Assembly: GCA_034620365.1 (NCBI GenBank)
Contig: JAQGEQ010000339.1
Coordinates: 1 to 64,000 of the forward strand
Direction of reading: 5' to 3'
DNA: 64,000 bases
From: Pegea sp. RAD2-039
Lineage: Eukaryota; Chordata; Thaliacea; Salpida; Salpidae
The translations under genes were made by a program, and so were the position numbers. The notes beneath the pieces are model-generated. The model was given only the letters and a program-made list of their open reading frames with translations, ran no database searches and was not told the DNA's origin. Within the stretch, counting starts at the first letter, position 1. The number at the start of each line of letters is the position of its first letter. This document shows, piece after piece, positions 12,520 through 24,800 of this stretch.

Positions 12520-13670
12520 CAAACACCAAACTACAACGTTGTGATAAATAGGATGAATTTTCCTCTGCTCTTCTCAAAAAGATACAATTCATTATCAATA
12601 ACTAATTTGGAGAACTGACAAAGTCAGTTTGCTTTTCTTCAAAACCTCTCTTCTTTTTGTAACATAAAGAAGTTTTGAACAGTTTTTCGTCGTTTTTAAA
12701 TATTTCGTTAATATTTAAATCTACTGGACGCTCTCGTAAGCAAACAAATATGTAGAAGAAATCATTTGTTTATTGCTACATATTTAGGTTTTAGTTGTTT
12801 TTACGTCATCATGATACTTTAAAAACCACGTAAACCTATTTGTTTTCACTTATGATACCATGATGAGATTTATGATATTAAAAGCCCTCTTTTGCATTGT
12901 TCAATTGCATTTTGCAATGAATAAATATAGTTTAGTTTGAAATCAATCTCTTGTAAAATAAATTTAAAAACACTAGTACATGATTTAATGGATTTAAAGA
13001 TATTTAATATACATAATATTAGAAGCGTTTAAAACGAGAAAAAACAATTTGTTTTCAAGATAAGTTGAAACTAATTAATACTTTTCTTATTATACAGCAA
13101 AAAAAGAATGGTAAAAATCCAAAGTAAGCAGAAATCCACAAAAAAAAGAAGATCAAAATGAAACGAGCAGTTCGTGTTCGTAAATTACATTAAAGAGTAA
13201 AAAAGAAGCAACAACCTCACCCAATTTGATTATTCAACTAAGTAAGTCACAACTGAGGATAATTGAAGAAATTAAAAAGAGTTGTGGCGTTTCAAGGTTT
13301 GTAACTAAAGAAAAAAGAGATGAAGCTATTGAACCAAGCTCTGGTGGTAATAGTGTTTCAAAAAAAGGACAAGAGAATGTAGTTTATTGATTAAAAATGA
13401 AAGAATGAATATATTATACACTAAAGGATGTTGGTGTAGAATTGAAAAAGAAAAATAAACGTAAATCTACTGTCGAAAAAACTGATGTTTCGACAAAGAA
13501 ACTGCGACTAGCTGCAAATCAAAACTTGTCGAAGAAATCTTCTTCAAAAACTTCAGAAATGAAGAATAAGCAAAAACCAAATGACAAAAGTTTGTTGGAA
13601 CGAAAAAGAAGTAGTTTTGAAGTAAGATCATATTTTGTATTCAAACATTGGTGAAGTTTGAGGTGTTTGC
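12520..13670 (+). pseudogene. Truncated duplicate of the 9.2-kb basic gene
   Basis: Corresponds to about 9780-10880 of the intact gene: the end of intron 2, the same acceptor (TTATTATACAG at about 13088-13098) and most of exon 3 are recognisable at high identity. Exons 1 and 2 are absent. The copy has an early stop soon after the acceptor, several small indels, about 250 nt of unrelated sequence inside the intron part (12650-12845), and a loss of about 207 nt from the Ser-rich/acidic part of exon 3. The remaining 70-codon open stretch (13442-13654) is a relic. It is a non-functional segmental duplicate, not a retrocopy, because intron sequence was copied too. Confidence 0.8.
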
Positions 13671-14152
13671 TGTATAAAAAGTAAATGAATAAAAATTTAT
13701 AAGAATTGATTATCGCTAAATTACTTGTACTACTCAAAACTGCGATAAAGTTGTAGTCACTATTTCAATTTTACGCAATTCATAACACAATTACTCTTAA
13801 ATACGTTTTGTAAATTCAATATTCGATATTTATATTAAAATCTTTCAGTTAATTCTTGGTTTTTAAATTAGCTTTTGTATATAATTTCTAATTTCTTTTG
13901 TAACGCAGGCATCCTATCTACCCTTGATTAGCAAGTACAATGTAAATAAGTTTTTGTGTTCCACCTAGGACTCAAATTAGCTTCACTAGATATACCAAAA
14001 CTCCTATTTTATTTCTAGATGAGCAAAATTATTCAGAAAGAGCATAAAAAATTGATTAAAAAGCTTCTAATGTAAAATATTGATAGATCTAGTTTTCATT
14101 ACTATTAAGTTAAGATCTTATGTTATGAATTAGTTATCATTTAAACCATACA

Positions 14153-14190
14153 ATTATGACGTCATAATGTCTAGAAAAATATATATACCA
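14153..14190 (+). promoter_or_regulatory. CRE palindrome plus TATA-like promoter
   Basis: A perfect 16-bp palindrome ATTATGACGTCATAAT (14153-14168) contains a full CREB/ATF site TGACGTCA. About 12 nt further on comes a TATA-like ATATATATA. The start codon of the coiled-coil gene is at 14246, giving a short 5' leader. Assignment as a promoter is by motif and position only. Confidence 0.5.
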
Positions 14191-14245
14191 AATTATTTTC
14201 TTTTCTTATTTCTATTGTAATTTTTGGACAAAGCTGGTACTTAAA

Positions 14246-15444
14246 ATGAGTTATACTAGCAGTGTTGAAACTATTAACGACTTGGGAAAGAGAAAAAGAA
14301 GAGGAAAGAATGAACGATTGAAAGATAAGCTTCAGATGTTGCAGGAACAATTAGAAAAAGATCAAAAAAATCATTTAGAAGAAATCAACAAACTTGAAAA
14401 TAAGTTAGAAGCCAAATGTGTTGGATTTGAAAAGGTTAGAGTCTTATAAATACTTTCACTATTGTAAATCACAACCATTAGACAATTTATTACTTAACAT
14501 TTCAAAAATACTATTTATTTATAAGGAGAGAAATAAACTATTGTTGATGCACAAAGAAGAGCTCCAAAAGAATGGAAAGAGACTTCAAAAAGTTGAAAAT
14601 GAGCTTGTACATGGCATGAGCAATATCAAGGACTTAACGGTGAACTATTTATTTGTAAAGAGTTAGATGTTGTTTTTAAATATGATTCCCTTAGCTCGTT
14701 TAATAATTGAAACCAATTGATTCATGACAAAGTTTGTTTGATTTAAAACTATGAAATGGTTTTAGGAACAAAAGAATAGTTTGAGAAATAAAATGAATTT
14801 ACAAAAGGATATGCTAAAAAGTGCTTTGGAGGCTAAAAGCAAGGAGCTTATTGAAAATAAAGACTTGAGTGAGGTAGAGAAGCGATTTTTACATAATTTT
14901 AATTGAAGTCTAATTGAGTTTGGGTTATTAGAGTTTAAAAAAAGAATTAAAACTGGAAAAACAGGAACGAGAAAAGGAAAAAGGCGAACTTAATGCTTCA
15001 ATTAAAGAATTAGTTGAAACAACAGAAACTCAAAAAGACGTAAGTTTGAAACTGATCAACAAATTATAAGAATGTAAATATAATCTTTTTTTCTGTAATT
15101 CTGATGATTTTGAACAGAGCTTGTTGATTATGAGAAAAAAGTTTGAAGATTACACTAAAAATTTTGAAATTTTGAAGAAAGAAAATGAGGAATTGAAGCA
15201 ATGTTTAGAAGAGTTTCAGCGAGATAAAGAAAGTTTAAGCGAAGACGAAGAAGATGTAGCTGAAACTAATTCTAAGCTAGCAATGGGTGTCAAAAATATT
15301 GAGGTAAAAGTATTGAGATCATAAATAAGTTGATGATTTAAAAGTTATTTTGAAATTTAGGGAAAATATACAGGAAGAAAAAAACGAAAAAGTTTTCGAT
15401 CTTATTTTGATTTGAAGAACTTGTTTAGAAAAAAACAGGAATAA
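14246..15444 (+). CDS. Coiled-coil protein, six phase-0 exons, unrecognised
   Basis: Predicted exons are 14246-14434, 14526-14639, 14766-14873, 14932-15039, 15118-15303 and 15361-15444. All five introns are phase 0, with GT-AG ends, 58-126 nt long, giving 262 residues. The N-terminus (about 1-30) is basic (KRKRRGK); residues about 25-235 are almost wholly Lys/Glu/Leu heptad-like coiled coil; an acidic patch (SEDEEDVAE) precedes a strongly basic C-terminus (GRKKRK...LFRKKQE). No Pro breaks the helix. I recognise no family; the shape suits a structural or scaffold protein. Exons of exactly 114, 108 and 108 nt suggest growth by exon duplication. AATAAA lies at 15463-15468. Internal exon joins are supported by agreement of every phase. 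Confidence 0.75.
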
Positions 15445-15489
15445 TTGGAAATGTTTTGATGGAATAAAATTAAAAAGAAATTGTCATGT

Positions 15490-18400
15490 GTTTATTTAAG
15501 CCTAATATTAAATTGAAATAAATATATAGAGTGTGATTTTTGCAAGCAATTTTAAAAGTTAATTTCATAATTACAATCATATGTCTATGATCTATCATAC
15601 ATCAGATTACTTTCTAAAGACTATTTACGTGAAATAATACCATGTATCTACCCACTAACATGAAAATAGAAAGAATTTGATAGTAAAACAGAAAGAAGAT
15701 GCTGATGAAGTCTATAAGAACTGGTGTTAGCTTGATGCTTTAAAGCAAGTCCTATTATTCAATACTGTTCAGTTTTCTTCCAAATGTTAAATACTAACTA
15801 TCGCTAATATCGCGCTTTAGTGGATTTTATACTCCCAAATACACCTTAGATAGATAAACTATAACTTTTCAAAAATATGTTTCTTGAAAGAAGGTACTTG
15901 AAATGTGGAAAAACTTTTCAAATATCCTTAACCTGGAGAAATAATGTATTAGACGTGAAGATACTCTTACTTCGATATATTACGACTTAATTTTGATCGA
16001 ATGACGTTATTGTAACCAAAGCAACAATTCTGAAGAATTATGATCTATAGAATGAAAATCGTGCAGTTAGACTGGGTTTGAAATTTTCAAAATTTGACAT
16101 CACGCCAAATAAAATGAGAAAATTTCACCATAACAAAAGTTGACGTTAAACTTGAAAAATAACAACAACAATTTTAAAGATTAGCAGCAGATTTTTATTT
16201 GTGAATTTTCAAATGATCATTTGCTAACGAAGGAAGGTCAAACATTTTGTAAAATGTTTTTTGCAAATTGTAGGATTATATGATGTTTGAGAGGACACTT
16301 GACTATTAAAAATCAGTTTCACTCACATTTAAATCAAGCTGAAGGCGTTACCTAAGCGACCTGTAAGCGCGAGACCTGTCTATATGAAGCACAATTTAGA
16401 CTACAAACGTTGCAACTAATGTTTTTATTTAACTTTTTGCATTACATAGAATAAAATATCCTTTCTGAAACTTTTAATGAAATCTGTTATTAGATTCTGA
16501 AGGTAGTTACCAACAAATGGTAAAAATAAAAGTTTACTTCTTGCAAAATGTTTAGATTTTGAATTAAAAGAAAGTTTTGATATAAATATTTAAACTTGTC
16601 ACAATTATATTTCAAAGATGACAAATTATACTTATGAGCTTTATACTTGTGACAACAAAGTTTTTATCTATGAGTTGTTTAATTTATGAAAATAAATACA
16701 AAAAATTCCCCAAGAATATTTAATTCAAACAAATCAGTCTCATAGAGAACTAGCTTGTGATAATTAAATGAAATCTAAGATAACCTTTGTTGTGTGAGGC
16801 TTTGTTTTAAATTATTCCTTTTTTTTTAATCTCACTAGCAGTGAAGATAGTTAAAGATGTTGTTTATGATTTAAAGTTTAATTTTTTTTAATAATTGACT
16901 TTGTTCTGGCAAATTAATGATTTTAAGTCAATTTTAAAAGCTTATTTCTAATAAATTTTTTCTGTTTCAGTATAAAATCGTTTTATAAAAGTTCTAAGAT
17001 ATCAATTTTCATCCAGAATGTTTAGTATCAAATTACAAGAACTTTGTTGTTGCAGATAAACGATTACAGCAAAACTTTATTTTAGAACTTTAAATAATTT
17101 ATTCTAAAATATTTTCAATGAAATAAATAAATGTAGTAAGAAAAGTATTCAGTGGCCTTAAAAAATATTTAATTAGAAAATCTAAATCAAATAAAGTTTA
17201 TGATGTTTAATAATTCTAAACTTTTGCTTATCAAAAACATATTAAATACAATATTAAAAATTTTCAAGCAAATGAATAAAAATCAGTTATTTTATTGATA
17301 ATTTTATTTACTACTTAAAAAAGTTTTAAATCTGAAGGGTTTAAAGGTAATTAGAAAAAAAGTGATTAGAAATAAGTTTAATCAAAAAATTATATAAATA
17401 AATCTTGTGCAAAAACTTTATTATACTAATAAAAAGTTGTTACAACTTTTATATCTCTTATTTGTAATTTAAAAACAACCACAGCTCTAACTGGAAAGTT
17501 ATTCTCTTCTTGTTGAAATTACAATGTCAACTTGAAAATTTGCTCTATTCTAAGCTTATCAACTAAAATGTCACAAGATCAGAAAATAAAGTTATCTTTG
17601 TTCAAACTTCAGATTTAAGCTTAGATGAAGTTCAAAACTATTTTTACAAATCTTTCTTATCATTTAAACTTTTTTAAACTTTACTTCTAATCACAATTGA
17701 ACATCGTATCAACTAAAAAAGTATATTTTAAGATAAATCATTAGATTAGAAAATTAAATTACCAAAATGATCCTAAAGTTTTTTTAATTTAAATTAGTAA
17801 AGCTAACAAGTTTTTATACAACTATTAACCAAGTATTTTTCTGTATTTTTAAACTATCATTTTAAAATCTACTTTTAGAAAAACTACTGAAAAACTATTT
17901 GCAAAAGCAAGTGAATAGATAACAATAGCACCAGAAAATTCTAGTTTATTTTGTATATTGCTCAAAGCCTTAAAACGAGTTAAAAAATCTCAAATATATT
18001 ATTCAATCAATTAATCGTTGATATCGATAAAACATTTTCATACGACATTAGATAGGTTTCCAGTAAAGTGACCGTCAATTCCGCAGATGCACTAGTAGAA
18101 AAAGATTGAACAAAAATATCTCTGTAAGAAGAATTTATCGACCTTTCTATTACATGTGGTTACAGTAAGAGCTTTAAACGTCAGACGATAAAACCTATTT
18201 TAAAAACCATACATCCATGCTAAGGCCTTCCAACCTCTTAAATACATTCAAATTAATGTTAAAAAGCACATGATTGTACAAGACATTTGCAAACTTATAC
18301 TTGTTCTTAAATTTTATAATTATAACTATCTAACATAAATTTGAAAATAAATTATAAAATTTATGCAGTTATTTCAAAAAGATTAGAATTATTATCGAAC

Positions 18401-19505
18401 AGCTGTTATATTTCTTAAACGACCGGATTTTTATTAAACTTTGCGACAATACAGTTTGATTTGTTTATATTTCCAATCACTTAACAACTATTGTATTAGT
18501 TGAATGGTACTAGTTAAGGAAGTAATAAAAAAAGCATTTTAAACTAAAAAAGCAATAAACTAAATAAATTGTCGAGTTTACTCAATTTTAATATTCTAGT
18601 AAAGCTTTTAAAAACGAATAAAACATTTTCAAACAACTTGAATGACGCATTCCTAACTGTTTAATCGTCAGCCCAAACACTACGTCAATAATTTACATCT
18701 GTTTCTCGTTGACACATCAGTTTCAAACTGTAATGGTGTGCAAAATTACATCCAGACTAATTTGTTACTGAAAAACTTTTAATGAATATTATTATTGTTT
18801 TTTAAACGCTAAACTTACTGAAACAACTCTTTGCTTTATTTCTAAAAATATTTCGAAAATTCTCAATAACAGTTTAGTTCGAAAACAACTTTTTTGAAAA
18901 TAAACAGATATTTAAAAGCTGTTTATTACAACATAACAACTGAATAGGCAATGGTTACAAAGTATGCTATAAGATATTTCTAAATTTTTAAAGAAAATTA
19001 CTTGTTTTTTGCTTTTTAGTATAAATATTGGCTTTTTAAAAACTGCAATTTCACTTAACTTTAAGTTTATTTAATTTTTCAATGCTTTTAAATTTTTATA
19101 ACATGACAAAAGGCTTTAATTAAAGCTATTTAATTCTTTTTAAGAAACTAATAACATAAACTAAATGAATTATCATTTACTACATTTTAATTTTTTGCAA
19201 CTTTAAAATCTATTATCAATATAATCTCTATTCAATTTCACTTGAGTTATAATTTTAGAATTTAGAATTGAAACTATATTGATTGAAAAGAGTTAGAAAT
19301 ACCATTTAAATGTAAAAAAGTTTTAATTCTTTTGTATCTTTTTAGAAGCATAATCAAAATAAGTTTTCTATGTTTATAAGTACACACGGTCTTATGATTA
19401 AAGGTAAATTTTCTTCTAACCCCACCAATAAGTGCCTTTCATTTCTCAACAAAAGATATAATTAAAGCATGTTGAAGTAAGTACTTGGTGCCTTTTTTTT
19501 AGTTT
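15490..19505. other. 4-kb gene-free AT-rich stretch
   Basis: No open frame with splice support, tRNA, or recognisable repeat was found. Short A- and T-runs dominate. Distal regulatory elements for the flanking genes cannot be excluded. Confidence 0.4.
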
Positions 19506-19510
19506 GAATG

Positions 19511-19520
19511 GAATATATAA
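19511..19520 (+). promoter_or_regulatory. TATA box of the TIL/thyroglobulin-module gene
   Basis: TATATAA at 19514-19520 stands 32 nt before the start codon at 19552. Transcription would therefore begin close to the start codon, with a very short leader. Confidence 0.5.
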
Positions 19521-19551
19521 GCACGCGCTACAATTGCTTACAAGCCAGATC

Positions 19552-21768
19552 ATGTTTTTTACAATTATGAAACATTTAATAATTTTTCTTCTGTTGGTTA
19601 CGATTGTGATTGAGTCAAAAGGTAACTTATATGATGCTAATTAGTTGTTATTAAACTGACTTTTATAGCTGTTTTTATTTATATTTGTTCTATTTTGAAT
19701 CTTATTTAAACCATTTTTTCAGCTTTAAAATGTAGATATGGCGAAGTTTTGACAACTTTGGGATCTTGTGACGGGTCCTGTGGAGATCCGGCTCCATCTT
19801 GTGCTTTTACAAAGTCTCTAAACAAAAGTTGTAGATGTAAGCCTGGGGAAGTACGACAAAGGTACTTCGGCTGCATGCCCATCTATACGTGTAGTTTCAA
19901 AGAGGGTGGGTATTTGATAAATTTTGTTAAAAGCTTGGTGAAAAGGTGGAAATGACGTTTCTGTTTCAGATCTACCAACGCAATGTGAGGTGGAAAGGCT
20001 CTATAATGAGGATGTAAGGTGCAATGAGTCGGGTGATTTTGAAAGAAAACAAAAAAAGGGAGATATTTATACTTGTGTAGTACCAGAGACAGGTAACTCG
20101 ATCCCAGGAAAGAGTTCAGCTGATGCAGAATCACTGAATTGTCTAGGTTTGTGCTTACAGTAATTTTATTTGATAAATCATTCATGCTTTTAAATTTGTG
20201 TCAGATCTTACAAGATGTCAGAGTGCATGGGCTACAGGAAATAAATGGAACCTTCATAGACCTTTTATGGTAGATGGCCCAAGTATTTATTGTAGAGAGG
20301 ATGGACACTTTTTCCCTCGTCAATGTAATCCATTATTTGGTTGTAGATGTGTTGTTCCTGAAACAGGAAGTATTATTCCGGGAATAAACAATGGGATCAG
20401 ATATTTCGGAAGGTGTTCCACGGGTCAGTATTTTCTAAATAAGAAGGAAGATACTAGAAAAGAATCAAGCTTTTTAGAGAGAAACTAATTATGATTTTAT
20501 GGACCACGTTTGTTACTGATCAACTATTTTATTGTCAGGACTGACACCATGTCAAAAGCTATTCGCTAAAATCGATGCGGCAAATTTGAACAAATCACCT
20601 GACCTAGCTGTTCCGCTGCCTAAATGTTCAAATAGAGATGGAAATTTTAGGGCAAAAACGTGCGACCAGTTTGGCTCATGTCACTGCTTGAACCGTATTA
20701 CTGGCGTACCATACCCTGGTGAAGGTGCTCATATAAAATGCAAGGGTTGGTGACGATTAAATGATTAATAAAAATTCTTTAAATAGATATAGTTTGCCAA
20801 AAAAGGTCTTTCAAGTATTTTTCTTTCTAATTTAAATTCCAGTTTGATTTAAAAAGTATAAATTCGAATTACAAAATTGTCGCTATATATTTTGAATTAT
20901 TGAACATTACAGAGCTCACAACTTGCCAGAAGCAATATACAGAAGATCCTCACGCTCCTGAAGCTTTACCTTGTGATGATGATGGAAGGTTCTTTTCACG
21001 ACGTTGCAATGGTACCTTTTGTTTCTGTGTTGACCCAGACACTGGTCATCAAATTGACCAAGGTCCAACAGATGAAGGCCAAGACGAGCTCATCTGCCCG
21101 AGTAAGAAGCTTATTAGCTTGTATTCACCTGTCAAATTTTTTAATTAAATTATTTTAAGCTCCAACATGTCCTTCAAATATGGAATATCAAACATGTGCT
21201 GGTTGTGATATTACTTGTGATAATAAAGACGAACCATTCAGGTGCCTTCTTAAGTGTAGGTCCAAATGTACTTGTCCACAAAATACTGTTTGGAATAAAA
21301 AAACTGGATTCTGTGTTGAGCCAGCAGATTGTGTCTTACCTTTAAGTGAGTCATTTTTCACTAAATTGTACAACTTATATTCAAAGTTATTTATATCGTT
21401 TTTAAAAGTTTTCTTATAAGCTCTTCATGTTGTTGTCAGTAAAAAATGACATAATTCACAATAAATTACAAATATTTTAAATTATTTAACTATATTTTAG
21501 GATATACATAAATATAACTCAAAATATCAGAAAATGTTTAGGTATATTTAATCTACAAAGGCATAAATAGTGGCTTTAAATTTTGACTTTAAAATAAAGC
21601 CTTTTTCTTTACTTTCAGTTCCGCCTAGTCCAGCTTTTCATGGTTTTGAAGGTGAGTCATTTGCTTCATCATAGTTTTGATCTTGAAATTTTGTTGGAGT
21701 TTATTTTAATATTTTTTACAATCAAGATTTTATTTTCAGTTCCTCCACCAATAAATGAAAACTATTAA
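19552..21768 (+). CDS. Secreted protein: TIL, four thyroglobulin-1-like modules, TIL
   Basis: Nine exons: 19552-19621, 19723-19905, 19970-20146, 20205-20423, 20539-20745, 20913-21101, 21160-21345, 21619-21651 and 21740-21768, giving 430 residues. Every intron is phase 1. Residues 1-22 are a signal peptide (MKHLIIFLLLVTIVIES core). Residues 24-84 form a trypsin-inhibitor-like (TIL) Cys-rich domain with eight Cys. Four single-exon modules follow at 85-143, 144-216, 217-285 and 286-348, each with the thyroglobulin type-1 layout; modules 2-4 keep the C-x-C pair (CRCV, CHCL, CFCV), while module 1 has lost one Cys there. Residues 349-410 are a second TIL with ten Cys, then a short Pro-rich tail. 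TIL domains usually inhibit serine proteases and thyroglobulin-1 modules often inhibit cysteine proteases, so an extracellular protease inhibitor is likely (inference). AATAAA is at 21847-21852. Confidence 0.88.
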
Positions 21769-21869
21769 ACGTGAGAACTGCTTCTCATAGTTCTGTAAAG
21801 TTCAAGATTTATATATAATCATTTTTATATAAATTGTTACATTTTTAATAAAAGTGTTAAACATATTTC

Positions 21870-24800
21870 TGCTTGAACATATTCAAGTCTGCTGCTGTCT
21901 TAGTTTAATCAATAAAATGAGTTTAATTAAGCTTCTTTTCTGATGTGAATATTTCATTATTGCTAAAACTTCAATTACTAGAAGAGTTTTAAAGTATTTT
22001 GCATTGCATTAGGACGACAAATAAAAAATATTGTTTGTAAAAATATAGATAATCACATATACTCTAATTAGTTGAAACATCAGCTATAGTAAAAAGATAA
22101 AAGTAGAAGGCCATAGAAATATTTGAGTGAATTTGTTAAGCTTAAGCTTTTCTAAGAACTAAATGTAAAAACATACAAGATGATGACAGCTAAAAACCAG
22201 AAAGCAAAAAGCAAAAATTCTTTCTGTTAGATAAAGAAAACTGAAGAAAGCCTAGAATAATAGCTCAAACTTGTTTTCAATCTGCTTTTTCTAACGTTTA
22301 AAGTTTTACTTTGAAATTAAATTTGCAAATAATTGATTATAAGATTTAAACAAAAATATTAGACATAAAATTGCCACACGAAATTTCTGTGAGGTTTCAG
22401 ACAGAGTTAATCTAATACTCACATTTAAGCGCTGATAAACTAGCAGGAGATTTCTACAAACTTTTATTCACCACATCAGGTCTTATCAAAAAATAAAAAT
22501 TGTTTAATTCTAAACTTTCAAGGGTATTTGTAAATTTTGTATGTATTTTTTTTAAATAATTCTTAAATTTTGTTTTAAATCCTTTAGTTTCTTCCAAATG
22601 TTAAAAACATTGAATAAAAGCATTAGATTATTGTTTACTGTAAAGGAGTTGATATTTATTAGAAAATAAAATACATTTTATAAAGTGTCCTCAAGTTTAC
22701 TTTTATTAAAGCATTTTTCAACTTGCTAAGCAATTTTTATTTTTGTTGATTCTGCAAATAGTAAGAAAATATTTTTTACCAGGAAGTTATAATTAACTGG
22801 TATATTTTGATTTTCTTAACTGTAAGTGAGATGAAGTACTTAAATATAATATTATGAAAATTAGAGACAAATCAATCAACTCTATCATTCACAATTTATT
22901 CTTATCAAAAAAGGAGAAAACAACTTTTCAGAAATTAAAAAGGCTTTACTTCCTGAGTTTAGCTTCTGAGATGATTATAAAATTGATTAACAAAAGTATG
23001 AAGATGCTCTAACTATCTTTAATAACTTGTTCTTATATTGAAGCAATATATTAGAAATTAGGCTTCAATATGAAATTGTTTTCTAGCGATGATTATTGAT
23101 TTCTTGCCAGAAATTGTTATATAGTCCTTTTATAAGTAAAGTATTATATATGTATGGTTGAAGCAAATACAGAAATGTTTTTTTTATATTTGTGGTCAAA
23201 ATGAGTAATTGCAACCATACAAATTCAAAAAGATGAAGAAATTCCTCTTTTATTTGTTAGGAGTAAAACTTTATTGAAGTTTTTGATGGTAAGTAATTTA
23301 TTGTATTCGGAAAGTATTGGCTATATAATTTTTTCAGGCTTTTTAAATTTTTTATAAAGTTTATTTAAGCATGAAGGGTTTTTCGTATTATTATTTTTTC
23401 AGGTAAACTTTGATGTATAAGTGTGTAGCATATAAAACTTGGAGTATATTAAACTAGAAGATATATAAGTAGTTTTTTTGTTATTATTTTGAAGTTACAT
23501 TCAACCTTTGATTTGTTGGAAAAACAAATTAAGTACAAAGGTTGTTTTTTAGATGTAATTAAAATCATTTAGTAGAATATAAAAGTCTTATTAAATTATA
23601 TATATTAACGTAATGGCGACTTTTTATTTGATGGATTTTTTTATCTATAACACATTGACAAGTTTTTAAAATTAATTCTACTTATTTTCTCAGAAAGAAT
23701 TACAAACTTTTAGTAGAAAGCAGAGTGACAAGTTAGCTTTTTAGTAGGTTTATTTCTTTCCTGAAATAATTATAAGAAAAAAAAGTCAAAAAATTATTCA
23801 ACTGAATGACTAATTACTAAAAAAAATGTCTAATAAGTTGTCTTTATCATTAATTTAAAAAAATTGTATTTCTATATAATCAATTTTGTAGTTTTTGTCA
23901 AATTTTAAAACACACACAGTTTTTTTAAAACCTTACAAGCTATTACTTTAGAAAAAATAACTTTGTTCTTATAAAATTTCATTTCCTCTATTTTCACTTT
24001 CTAAATTAAAAAAAAAAATTGTGAACACTGTAAAAGCAGAGAGTAAGGTACCAGACTTATTTTTTAATTTAAGATTTGAAAATCTGACTTTTTATAAATT
24101 TCTTATCAATTAAATTTAGAATGTTTGAAAAAAAAGAGTTTTATTAAAAAAGACATTGATAAATAAGATTAATAAGAATTTTTCTGAAATGAGGAAAGAC
24201 TACAAATATGTGAATCAGTTTATAAACATGTAGATTACATCTCAGTAACAAATTAAATTGTATTTTTTAATAACTGTGACTGTTTTTCCTAGTTATTGCT
24301 TATGAGTTTTTGTTCCAATTAAAATGTGGAGTTTGTGAATTACTTTTTTTCTATAAAGTTTTTGTAATAGATCTTAAAATGAATTAAAATTTGTAATTAA
24401 TTATCTGGTTAAAAGTAAATTAGATTTCTAAGTTTTAATAAAGTTTATTTTTTATCAAGTTTTGATTGTTTTTATTCAGATCAAATTTTCGATTTCTTTA
24501 AGGTCTTGTTTTTAAAAACAAATTAAACTTTACGTTTTCTACAAAAACTTCTTTTATTTACTTATTTCTATAACCAAAAATATTTGCTTTTGAATTTGTT
24601 CCATGGTTTAATGAATTCTTTTAAATGCTGTTATTATTGCAATATGGAATTTATGGTTACTAAAAGCATTTTAAAAGCTCTCACCTTAAAAAAAAAGTTC
24701 AATTTAGTTCAGTCAGCTGTTAATGCTCGTTGCAGTTAACTTCAAGTTGAAGAAATCAGTTTCTAATATTAATAAGAAGTTTTCCGAAATATTTTTGGTA

